The translations under genes were made by a program, and so were the position numbers. The notes under the pieces are model-generated. The model searched no databases. It was not told the origin of the DNA and was given only the letters and a program-made list of their open reading frames with translations. Below, piece by piece: positions 1 to 5,963 of a DNA stretch of 13,211 nucleotides. Each line of letters begins with the position of its first letter. Position 1 is the stretch's first letter. The DNA comes from Thiodiazotropha sp050305975 (GTDB lineage Bacteria > Pseudomonadota > Gammaproteobacteria > Chromatiales > Chromatiaceae), in assembly GCA_050305975.1 (NCBI GenBank), contig JBNLGI010000171.1, positions 1 through 13,211 of the forward strand, written 5' to 3'.

Positions 1-99
1 GATGAGATCGACCTTTCTCAGCGTGTCAACCGCTCTTGTGGAGAAATCCTCAAGATTGCCGATCGGTGTGGCAACAACGTACAGTACACCCTTTGTCAC
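1..99 (-). CDS. rsmI: 16S rRNA 2'-O-ribose C1402 methyltransferase RsmI, N-terminal fragment
   Basis: Reading the minus strand from a GTG at 99 gives 33 open codons running off the window edge. They contain the motif LYVVATPIGNLED, the hallmark N-terminus of the SAM-dependent tetrapyrrole-methylase-fold enzyme RsmI (YraL). RsmI 2'-O-methylates C1402 of 16S rRNA in the decoding centre. The GTG is chosen because an AGGA Shine-Dalgarno sits six bases upstream and the protein then begins just before the conserved strand; no in-frame ATG lies nearby. Divergent placement from lpoA matches the usual gammaproteobacterial order, which supports both calls. Only about a ninth of the protein is visible, so its integrity cannot be judged. 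Confidence 0.93.
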   Translation of the reverse strand, partial: MTKGVLYVVATPIGNLEDFSTRAVDTLRKVDLI

Positions 100-119
100 T
101 CTGATTCCTGATGTAGAAT
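93..119 (+). promoter_or_regulatory. Candidate sigma70 promoter for lpoA
   Basis: TTGTCA (93-98) and TAGAAT (114-119) resemble -35 and -10 boxes, but the spacer is 15 bases, shorter than the preferred 17. The -35 overlaps the first codons of the divergent rsmI. A start site near 126 would give a leader of about 30 bases before the lpoA ATG. The 55-base divergent gap must hold promoters for both genes, so something here is needed, but this exact pair is a weak match. Confidence 0.25.
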
Positions 120-154
120 TGGCAGGCCGAACATCCTGCCATAGAAGCCTGACG

Positions 155-2146
155 ATGCAAATCAACCGAAGTTTCGCCGCCATCCTGATCCTGCTGATAC
201 TGACCATCCAGGGCTGCGGCACCCTGCCAAAACAGCAGCAGCCGACCGCCGTGCTACCCGTCGAAATCCGCCAGCAGATCGACCTTCTGCTCGGTAACGA
301 ATCGTATGAAGCGGCGGCGGCCCTGTTGCAGACCCTGGCGGAGCAATATCCCGCTCCGTTACGCGACCAGCTGATGCTGGAGGCGGCGGACAGCTGGCTC
401 AAGGCAAGGCGTCTGGAGGAGGCCTCCATCCTGTTGGACCGCCTGCAAGCGCCCGCGGACGACGCCGACTTCGCCTTCAGACTGCGCATGGTGCGCACCC
501 AGGCCGCGATCCTCAGGGGCGACATCGATCAGGCCCTCGACCTGATGGAACCCGCTCCGGGCGAGGAGACCCCGGTGGAGCTGCGCCAGCTCTACCACAC
601 CAACATGGCGGAGATCTTCCGTCTCTCCGGCAATCTGCTGGAGAGTGGTCGTGAACTGAACGTGCTCGATCAGCTGCAGGCGGATGACGAAGCCGCTCGC
701 CTCAAGACCCAGGAGCTGTTGGTACAGACCCTGGCCTCCATGACCGACACCGCGCTGCAACTGCTGCAGCCGCCCCCGCCCTCCAACATGGTTGGCTGGA
801 TGGAGCTGGCCCGGGTAGTCAAACAGCAGATCGTGCAGCCCTCGGAACTCGCCTCCGCCCTCGCCGCCTGGCGCGAGCGTTTTCCGGAGCATCCGGCGCT
901 GCAGGCCTATCTCAGCAGCCTGTTGGAGCAACGCGGACTCAGCAGCAGCGACCACATCGCCGTGCTCCTGCCCCGCACCGGCCCCTACGTGAACGTGGCC
1001 GCCGCCGTCCGCGACGGCTTCATGGCCGCCTGGTATCAACAGCCGCCCGCCAACCGCCCCCAGCTGCGCTTCTATGACAGCAGCAATCTGGAAGAGACCC
1101 TGCGCACCTATCAACAGGCGGTGTTGCAGGGCGCGCAGCGGGTGGTCGGCCCTCTGGACAAGGATGCGGTCAACATGCTGATGCAACTGGAGAGCCTGCC
1201 GCAGCCGGTGCTGGCGCTGAATCAGGTGGAGGACCCGTACCTCTACCTGCCCAACCTGTTTCAGTTCGGCCTGGCCCCCGAGGATGAAGCGGAACAGGTG
1301 GCCGAGCGCGCCTGGCTCGAAGGCCACCACCGGGCCCTGATACTGACCCCTGCAGGTAACTGGGGCGAGCGTATCGGCGACAGTTTCCGTCGGCGCTGGG
1401 AGTCGCTCGGCGGCCAGATGGTGGAGACCCAGCGCTACAATGACAAGGAGAACGACTTCTCGGCCCCCATCCGGCTGCTGCTCAACATCGATGAGAGCGA
1501 AGCCCGCATTCATGCCTTGGAACGACTCCTGGGCATGCAGGTGGAAGCCGATGCCCGCCGCCGCCACGATGCCGATTTCATCTTCCTCGCCGCCCGCCCG
1601 CAGAAGGGACGACAACTGGGTCCGCAGCTGAACTTCCACCACGCCGGGGACCTGCCCATCTACGCCACTTCGCACATCTACAGCGGCGTGGAAGATAATG
1701 AACGGGACCGGGACCTGGGGCACATCAGCTTTGTCGACACGCCCTGGCTGCTGGAAGAGGAACGTGAGAGCCCGCTGTCCAGAGAGCGGCTGCAGAAGCT
1801 GATGCCCGGTGTGCGGGGGCAGTATGCCCGCCTCTACGCGATGGGCATCGACAGTTACAACCTGCTCTCAAATCTCGAGCTTCTGAGCCAGCAACCCGGC
1901 CGCACCTTCAGCGGCAAGAGCGGCACCCTCTTCCTTGACGAGCAGAACCGCCTGCACCGGCTGCTGGCCTGGGCCGACATGCAGCAAGGCAAGGCCACCA
2001 TCACCGGCTACGCGCCGCGCATGCCCTCACCGGTGTTCTCTCCGGCTCCGGCAGCGCCCCCCCTGACGCCCATGACCTCGCCGCTAAGCGGCCGTGAAAC
2101 CACACCCCAGGCGGCCCCGGTCAACGCGCGCACCTTTCCGCACTAG
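155..2146 (+). CDS. lpoA: Penicillin-binding protein activator LpoA (YraM)
   Basis: Outer-membrane lipoprotein that reaches through the periplasm to stimulate the peptidoglycan synthase PBP1a. The 663-residue product starts at the ATG at 155, because that places a lipoprotein signal peptide at the N-terminus with lipobox LTIQGC and lipidated Cys21. The frame stays open upstream, but that stretch is the rsmI start region. Residues about 30-250 form the alpha-helical TPR-like N-domain. From about residue 267 (IAVLLPRTGPYVNVAAAVRDGF) begins the periplasmic-binding-protein-like C-domain typical of LpoA. Length is close to the E. coli protein (about 680). The last 45 or so residues are a Pro-rich, probably disordered tail. 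It heads a cluster with yraN, whose start lies ten bases downstream. The Shine-Dalgarno is weak (GAAG, 145-148). Function is known from E. coli and Haemophilus and inferred here by architecture and synteny. Confidence 0.93.
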   Translation: MQINRSFAAILILLILTIQGCGTLPKQQQPTAVLPVEIRQQIDLLLGNESYEAAAALLQTLAEQYPAPLRDQLMLEAADSWLKARRLEEASILLDRLQAPADDADFAFRLRMVRTQAAILRGDIDQALDLMEPAPGEETPVELRQLYHTNMAEIFRLSGNLLESGRELNVLDQLQADDEAARLKTQELLVQTLASMTDTALQLLQPPPPSNMVGWMELARVVKQQIVQPSELASALAAWRERFPEHPALQAYLSSLLEQRGLSSSDHIAVLLPRTGPYVNVAAAVRDGFMAAWYQQPPANRPQLRFYDSSNLEETLRTYQQAVLQGAQRVVGPLDKDAVNMLMQLESLPQPVLALNQVEDPYLYLPNLFQFGLAPEDEAEQVAERAWLEGHHRALILTPAGNWGERIGDSFRRRWESLGGQMVETQRYNDKENDFSAPIRLLLNIDESEARIHALERLLGMQVEADARRRHDADFIFLAARPQKGRQLGPQLNFHHAGDLPIYATSHIYSGVEDNERDRDLGHISFVDTPWLLEEERESPLSRERLQKLMPGVRGQYARLYAMGIDSYNLLSNLELLSQQPGRTFSGKSGTLFLDEQNRLHRLLAWADMQQGKATITGYAPRMPSPVFSPAPAAPPLTPMTSPLSGRETTPQAAPVNARTFPH

Positions 2147-2156
2147 GACCGGATGG

Positions 2157-2513
2157 ATGGCCAGGCACAACGCACAGGGAAGTGCCGCGGAAGAACGGGC
2201 CCTGCGCCATCTCCAGACGCATGGGCTGGTGCTGGTCGAGCGCAATTTCCGCGTCAGCGGCGGAGAGATCGATCTGGTCATGCGGCAGCAGCAGACCCTG
2301 GTCTTTGTCGAGGTACGCTTTCGCAGTCGTGGCGACTATGGCTCGCCGCAGGAGACCGTGACCCCAACCAAACAACGCCGATTGATCACAGCGGCGGCCA
2401 GCTACCTGCAACGCCGGAACCTGGACCTTGCCTGCCGCTTCGACGTGGTCGCGGTCAGCGGGCCGCAACAGGAGAGGATCGAGTGGATCCAGGATGCATT
2501 TCGTCCGGAGTAA
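2157..2513 (+). CDS. yraN: YraN, UPF0102 family nuclease-fold protein
   Basis: The 118-residue product has the UPF0102 pattern in order: an N-terminal GSAAEERALRHL helix, N30-F-R, G36-EIDL-40, then VFVEVRFR (48-55) and Lys72. This is the restriction-endonuclease-like fold, with Glu37, Asp39 and Glu52 in the positions of the D/E-x-K metal site. The usual Lys after Glu52 is Arg54 here, as is common in the YraN family. Its biological role is not established; a Holliday-junction or nucleic-acid role has been suggested for the fold. The ATG at 2157 is preferred over the in-frame ATG at 2094 because an AGGA (2145-2148) lies eight bases upstream and family members begin at this point; the earlier start would overlap lpoA by about 50 bases. 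Ten bases separate it from the lpoA stop, so the two are likely co-transcribed. Confidence 0.9.
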   Translation: MARHNAQGSAAEERALRHLQTHGLVLVERNFRVSGGEIDLVMRQQQTLVFVEVRFRSRGDYGSPQETVTPTKQRRLITAAASYLQRRNLDLACRFDVVAVSGPQQERIEWIQDAFRPE

Positions 2514-2532
2514 ACGCCTCGGCGATCCACTC
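2481..2532 (+). repeat. Imperfect inverted repeat straddling the yraN stop codon
   Basis: GAGTGGATC (2481-2489) is the exact reverse complement of GATCCACTC (2524-2532). Inside them GA/TC, GC/GC and TTT/AAA continue the pairing across mismatches, leaving a loop around the palindrome TCCGGA (2504-2509). The yraN TAA (2511-2513) lies in the 3' half. No T-run follows, so this is not a standard intrinsic terminator. It could be an mRNA-stabilising or processing hairpin between yraN and diaA, or chance. Confidence 0.5.
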
Positions 2533-2618
2533 GTCCAGCCACGCACGAAACCCATCCAATCGGCTTGACCCCGGATCAGGAGCTGAGTCAACACAGCCAA
2601 TTAAGGTAAACTAAGGCG

Positions 2619-3206
2619 ATGCAAAACCTAGAACGCATACAGGCACTCTTCAACCAGAGCATTCAGACCAAGATCGAAGCCCTGCCCCTGCTGTCGCAAC
2701 CGATCAGCAATGCCGCCGATCTGATCGTCGGCCGGCTGCTGGAAGGCAACAAGATCCTCAGTTGCGGCAACGGCGGTTCCGCTGGCGACGCGCAGCACTT
2801 CTCTTCCGAGATGCTCAACCGGTTCGAGCGCGAGCGCCCCGGCCTGCCGGCCATTGCCCTGACCACCGACAGTTCGACCGTCACCTCCATCGCCAACGAC
2901 TACGACTACTCGGTGGTCTTCTCGCGCCAGGTCGAGGCCCTGGGACAACCCAACGACATCCTGCTGGCGATCTCCACCAGCGGCAATTCCGCCAACGTCA
3001 ACTATGCAGTACAGGCCGCCCATGAGCGGGAGATGCGCGTGGTGGCACTGACCGGTCGCGACGGCGGCGAACTGGGGAAACTCCTCTCCTCGGCCGATGT
3101 CGAACTCCGCGTTCCATCCGATGTCACGGCACGCATCCAGGAGACCCACCTCCTGATCATCCACTGCCTGTGCGATCTGGTGGACCAGCACCTGCTGGGA
3201 AGTTGA
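2619..3206 (+). CDS. diaA: DnaA initiator-associating protein DiaA (SIS domain)
   Basis: A 195-residue single SIS-domain protein of the length expected for DiaA, which forms a tetramer that binds several DnaA molecules and promotes orderly initiation at oriC. Visible signatures are LSCGNGGSAGDAQHF (48-61), the phosphosugar-binding loop, ISTSGNS (118-124), the second SIS motif, and RIQETH (172-177) near the C-terminus. ERERPGLPAIAL (70-81) also fits DiaA. The close relative GmhA (sedoheptulose-7-phosphate isomerase) shares these motifs; position between yraN and dolP is what decides for DiaA. A spacer of 105 bases separates it from yraN. Two TAAGG boxes (2602-2606 and 2612-2616) lie 12 and 2 bases from the ATG, neither ideally spaced, so initiation may be weak or depend on the upstream gene. 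Confidence 0.9.
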   Translation: MQNLERIQALFNQSIQTKIEALPLLSQPISNAADLIVGRLLEGNKILSCGNGGSAGDAQHFSSEMLNRFERERPGLPAIALTTDSSTVTSIANDYDYSVVFSRQVEALGQPNDILLAISTSGNSANVNYAVQAAHEREMRVVALTGRDGGELGKLLSSADVELRVPSDVTARIQETHLLIIHCLCDLVDQHLLGS

Positions 3207-3232
3207 TCAACCGTTTCACACCGAGGAACACC

Positions 3233-3814
3233 ATGCTGAAACCTTCAGGGATATCGCTCTTCGCGCTCGCCGCCCTACTGCTGCTTCAGGGCTGCGCCGC
3301 TCTGGTCGTCGGCGGCGCCGCCACCACCGCCGTGGTCGCACACGACCGGCGCACCACCGGCATCATGGTCGAGGATCAGGCCATCGAACTCAAAACCTAC
3401 GACCGCCTGGCCCAGGACGAGAGCATCAAACAGAACAGCAAAATCAACGTCACCAGCTACAACAAAGTGGTGCTGCTGACGGGTCAGGCCGACACCGACG
3501 CCATCCGCCACAAGGCTGAGCAGCTGGCCGGCCAAGTGGAACAGGTCCGTCGCGTGGTCAACGAAGTCGAGATCGGCAGCAGCGCCTCCTTCGGCGAGCA
3601 CAGCCGTGATGTGGCGCTGACCACGGAAGTGAAGCTCAGGCTGACCAATGTGGATCTGCCGGACTTCGATCCCCTGCGGGTCAAGGTCGTCACCGAGCGC
3701 GGTTCGGTCTACCTGATGGGTCTGCTGACCAAGGATGAGGCCCATGCGGTGACCGAGGTGGTGCGCTACATCAGCGGCGTCCGGCGTGTGGTCAAGGTCT
3801 TCGAGTACATCTGA
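3233..3814 (+). CDS. dolP: Outer-membrane lipoprotein DolP (YraP), dual BON domain
   Basis: A 193-residue lipoprotein, near the 191 of E. coli DolP. The signal peptide ends in lipobox LLQGC with lipidated Cys21. Two BON domains follow, roughly residues 47-115 and 120-193; each carries the V..G.V.L.G pattern, for example VVLLTGQA in the first and SVYLMGLL in the second. In E. coli DolP binds anionic phospholipids, gathers at division sites and maintains outer-membrane integrity and BAM function. The start at 3233 is set by a GAGGA (3223-3227) five bases upstream and by the signal peptide. A longer frame from 3170 would overlap diaA and disrupt the signal. The gene lies 26 bases after diaA and ends with the tandem stop TGATAA. 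Confidence 0.93.
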   Translation: MLKPSGISLFALAALLLLQGCAALVVGGAATTAVVAHDRRTTGIMVEDQAIELKTYDRLAQDESIKQNSKINVTSYNKVVLLTGQADTDAIRHKAEQLAGQVEQVRRVVNEVEIGSSASFGEHSRDVALTTEVKLRLTNVDLPDFDPLRVKVVTERGSVYLMGLLTKDEAHAVTEVVRYISGVRRVVKVFEYI

Positions 3815-3819
3815 TAACC

Positions 3820-5202
3820 GTGTCCCTGAGCCGCCCGCAAATCAGCCAGCTGACCGGGATCGTCGGTCGCGAGGGCATCTTCACCGATCCCGGCGACTGC
3901 CTGCCCTACGGTTACGACAACAGCCGCCTGCAGGCGACCCCGCAGGCGGTGCTCTTCGCCACCCGGCACGAGCAGGTCTGCGAGATCGCCCGTTTCTGCC
4001 ACGATGAACAGATCCCCCTGGTGACCCGGGGCAAGGGCACCGGCACCACCGGCGCCTCTGTGCCCCAGCAGGGTGGAGTCGTCCTCAGCCTCGAGCGCAT
4101 GAACCGCATCCTCGAGATCGATGCGGACAATCGGCTTGCCATCGTCGAGCCGGGCGTCACCAACAAGGCCCTGCAAAACGCCGTGGGCGAAGAGGGCTTC
4201 TTCTGGCCCCCCGATCCGACCAGCGCCGCGGTCTGCACCCTGGGCGGCAACCTGGCCTACAACTCAGCCGGCCCGCGGGCGGTGAAATACGGCACGCCAC
4301 GGGAAAACACCCTGGGCCTGCGTGCTGTCAGCGGCACCGGCGAGAGCTTCCACACCGGCGTCAAGACCACCAAAGGCGTGGTCGGCTACGACCTGACCCG
4401 GCTGTTGATCGGTTCCGAAGGCACCCTGGCGGTGATCACCCAAGCAACCTTGAAACTGACCCCCCTGCCGCAGAGCAAGCGCACCCTGCAGGCCACCTAT
4501 CGAAACATCCATGCCGCCGCCAAGGCGGTCTCCGCCATCATGCGCCAACCAGTCGTACCCTGCGCCCTGGAGTTCATGGATGGCACCGCCATCACCATGG
4601 TGCGCGATTTCTCCGATCTGCAGATGAGTTCCGAGGTGGGGGCCCTGCTGATGATCGAGGTGGACGGCAGCGAACATGGGATCGAACGGGAGGCGGCCGC
4701 CGTGGCCGAGGCGGCCCGGGTGGAGGGTCTGCTCGAGATCCATACCGCCCGCAACCAGGAGGAGGTGGCGAAGCTGTGGAAGACCCGCAAGGCCCTCTCC
4801 CCCGCCCTGCGCAACATCGCACCCAAGAAGATCAACGAGGATGTGGTGGTTCCGGTTTCGCGCATTCCCGAGTTGATCGAGGGCCTGGAACGGCTCTCCA
4901 GCCAACACGGCATCACCATTGTCAATTTCGGTCATGCCGGAAACGGCAATATCCATGTCAATCTTCTGCTCGATCCCGACGATCCGGCCCAGCTGGCGGC
5001 CGGCGAAGTCTGCCTCGCCGACGTCTTCGATCTGGTTTTGGGACTGGATGGCACGCTCTCTGGAGAGCACGGCATCGGCGTGGTCAAGCGTCCCTACGTC
5101 GCCAAGGAGATCGACCCGGTCTCCTTACGCCTCATGCGGGCTCTCAAACGCCAGTTCGATCCGCATAATATCCTCAACCCAGGAATCGTTTTCCCAGATT
5201 AA
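3820..5202 (+). CDS. FAD-linked oxidase, GlcD / D-lactate dehydrogenase type
   Basis: A 460-residue VAO/PCMH-family flavoprotein. The FAD-binding domain occupies about residues 38-220: TRGKGTGTTGASVPQQGG (69-86) is the pyrophosphate loop, followed by PPDPTS and LGGNLAYNSAGP (141-152). The C-terminal FAD-oxidase domain (about 222-458) shows the metal-site motif GHAGNGNIHVN (371-381), SGEHGIG (414-420) and the closing FDPHNILNPG. It should oxidise a 2-hydroxy acid such as D-lactate or glycolate to the keto acid, passing electrons to quinone or a partner. There is no iron-sulfur domain and no glcE or glcF beside it, so a stand-alone D-lactate or D-2-hydroxyacid dehydrogenase is likelier than glycolate oxidase; the substrate cannot be read from sequence. 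The GTG start lies five bases after dolP with no good Shine-Dalgarno, suggesting translational coupling. Confidence 0.85.
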   Translation: MSLSRPQISQLTGIVGREGIFTDPGDCLPYGYDNSRLQATPQAVLFATRHEQVCEIARFCHDEQIPLVTRGKGTGTTGASVPQQGGVVLSLERMNRILEIDADNRLAIVEPGVTNKALQNAVGEEGFFWPPDPTSAAVCTLGGNLAYNSAGPRAVKYGTPRENTLGLRAVSGTGESFHTGVKTTKGVVGYDLTRLLIGSEGTLAVITQATLKLTPLPQSKRTLQATYRNIHAAAKAVSAIMRQPVVPCALEFMDGTAITMVRDFSDLQMSSEVGALLMIEVDGSEHGIEREAAAVAEAARVEGLLEIHTARNQEEVAKLWKTRKALSPALRNIAPKKINEDVVVPVSRIPELIEGLERLSSQHGITIVNFGHAGNGNIHVNLLLDPDDPAQLAAGEVCLADVFDLVLGLDGTLSGEHGIGVVKRPYVAKEIDPVSLRLMRALKRQFDPHNILNPGIVFPD

Positions 5203-5222
5203 AGAATAACTTGTGAACAGGG

Positions 5223-5261
5223 TGGCGCTTCGGGCCCTAAAGCCCGGTCGAGTGTGCGCCA
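5223..5261 (+). promoter_or_regulatory. Upstream stem of leader, competes with the long hairpin
   Basis: TGGCGC (5223-5228) pairs perfectly with GCGCCA (5256-5261) and encloses an inner hairpin, CGGGC (5231-5235) with GCCCG (5242-5246) and a six-base loop. The 3' arm shares 5256-5258 with the long hairpin starting at 5252, so the base of that hairpin and this stem cannot both form. That geometry is typical of attenuators and RNA switches; function is inferred. Confidence 0.4.
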
Positions 5262-5326
5262 GTTCCGCTTTTGCCTCCCGTATCGACCTAGGATTCAACC
5301 CAGGAAAGGCAAACGGAACCGCACAC
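5252..5326 (+). promoter_or_regulatory. Long bulged hairpin (20 paired bases) in the 5' leader
   Basis: The continuous 3' arm 5307-5326 pairs with a 5' arm in three blocks: GTGTGCG (5252-5258), GTTCCG (5262-5267) and TTTGCCT (5270-5276), with CCA and CT bulged out. All 20 pairs are Watson-Crick. A second, smaller stem sits in its loop: CCTAGG (5287-5292) with CCCAGG (5299-5304), one mismatch. The hairpin ends four bases before the AGGA of the next gene and no T-run follows, so a 5'-UTR control element is likelier than a terminator. A small repeat element is the alternative. Confidence 0.6.
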
Positions 5327-5342
5327 ATTTAGGACGACAGCA

Positions 5343-5765
5343 ATGACAACCCTGATCCGCCACCCGCTGAACCTGATCGCCCTGCTGCTCTGCAGTCTGC
5401 TGCAGTGCGCACAGGCGGCCGACAACGACCGCTTCCTGATGCAGGACGGCGAGGGTTTCGTCACCTCCCTGCCCAATGTCTCGGATGTCACCGTCACCCA
5501 GCACCTGCTGGAACTGCAACAGGATCTGGAGACCGAGCTGACCCTGCTCAAGCAGGAGGTCCAGCGCAAGAGCTTCAAGGCCATCGATACCCTGGTCACC
5601 GTGGTCATGCCGGGCGGCCTCATCTACGCCAAGCTGCGTCTCGATTCATTCAAGCGGAGCGAACTCAAACTCAACCGGGTCAGTGATGAACTGGCACAGA
5701 TCTCCGGCGAACTGGTCGTCTTTCAGGCCGACAACGGCGAATTGATCCTTGCCACTGTCGAGTAG
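5343..5765 (+). CDS. Secreted small protein of unknown function
   Basis: A 140-residue protein I do not recognise. Residues 1-25 form a signal peptide: Arg6 in the n-region, a Leu-rich core, and a likely cleavage after AQA (23-25). Cys22 is not followed by a plausible lipidated pattern, so a soluble periplasmic protein is expected. Residues about 50-75 (HLLELQQDLETELTLLKQEV) are heptad-like and probably a short coiled coil. A mostly beta stretch follows, with VTVVMPGGLIYAKLRL around 86-101. No Cys or obvious catalytic motif remains after cleavage. AGGA (5331-5334) lies eight bases before the ATG. It has its own structured leader and terminator, so it looks like an independently controlled single gene. 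Codon use resembles its neighbours, giving no sign of transfer. Confidence 0.75.
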   Translation: MTTLIRHPLNLIALLLCSLLQCAQAADNDRFLMQDGEGFVTSLPNVSDVTVTQHLLELQQDLETELTLLKQEVQRKSFKAIDTLVTVVMPGGLIYAKLRLDSFKRSELKLNRVSDELAQISGELVVFQADNGELILATVE

Positions 5766-5793
5766 TTCGCGATTCTCCCCGACGAGCCCCTGC

Positions 5794-5821
5794 ATCCCGG
5801 TCATACCGGGATTTTGTTTTT
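5794..5821 (+). terminator. Rho-independent terminator
   Basis: ATCCCGGT (5794-5801) pairs perfectly with ACCGGGAT (5805-5812) across a three-base loop, and is followed by a T-rich tail with a single G (5813-5821). It lies 28 bases after the stop of the secreted-protein gene and separates it from nhaD. Confidence 0.9.
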
Positions 5822-5840
5822 GTGAGCTTGCTGAAAGCAG

Positions 5841-5879
5841 CGCCTGAATACCCGCATGAACCGCCGCACCGCTCAGGCG
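5841..5879 (+). promoter_or_regulatory. Hairpin between terminator and nhaD promoter
   Basis: CGCCTGA (5841-5847) and TCAGGCG (5873-5879) are exact reverse complements separated by 25 bases. No T-run follows. It lies upstream of the candidate nhaD promoter, so as RNA it would belong to read-through transcripts, and as DNA it could be a protein-binding inverted repeat. The loop is long for a stable stem. Confidence 0.3.
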
Positions 5880-5886
5880 TCACAGG

Positions 5887-5915
5887 TTGACCCGATACCT
5901 CCCTTGTCTGAAAAT
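5887..5915 (+). promoter_or_regulatory. Candidate sigma70 promoter for the first nhaD
   Basis: TTGACC (5887-5892, five of six consensus bases) is followed after 17 bases by GAAAAT (5910-5915, four of six). The predicted start near 5922 falls at an AT-rich patch and gives a leader of about 42 bases with an AGGGG Shine-Dalgarno. Its location just after a terminator and before a monocistronic-looking gene fits. Confidence 0.45.
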
Positions 5916-5963
5916 CCCCCCCAATAAAAAAGCTTTAACGATCATTCACCAGGGGTCCCCACC

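Larger units (their letters stand above)
5213..5332 (+). other. Possible 39-codon leader reading frame before the secreted protein
   Basis: A frame from a GTG at 5213 runs 39 codons to a TAG at 5330-5332. It spans both leader hairpins, and its stop overlaps the AGGA Shine-Dalgarno (5331-5334) of the next gene. The upstream AAAGAA is only a poor Shine-Dalgarno. The placement would suit translational coupling or ribosome-controlled folding, but a 39-codon open frame in GC-rich DNA is easily chance, and the product resembles nothing I know. Confidence 0.15.

Noticed and set aside
359..1723. Long minus-strand open frame of 454 codons opposite lpoA
   Set aside because: It mirrors the GC-biased codons of lpoA, has a His/Gln/Val-rich product with no domain logic, and the plus strand is a recognised gene.
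2565..2612. Promoter for diaA (TTGACC at 2565, TAAACT at 2607)
   Set aside because: TTGACC has no acceptable -10 at 16-18 bases, and TAAACT has no -35; the boxes do not pair with each other.
5203..5342. Terminator for the flavoprotein gene in its downstream spacer
   Set aside because: Several stems form but none is followed by a T-run, and the largest abuts the next Shine-Dalgarno, which fits a leader better.
5856..5927. A 23-codon frame in the nhaD leader region
   Set aside because: No Shine-Dalgarno precedes it, its start lies upstream of the candidate promoter, and the length is well within chance.
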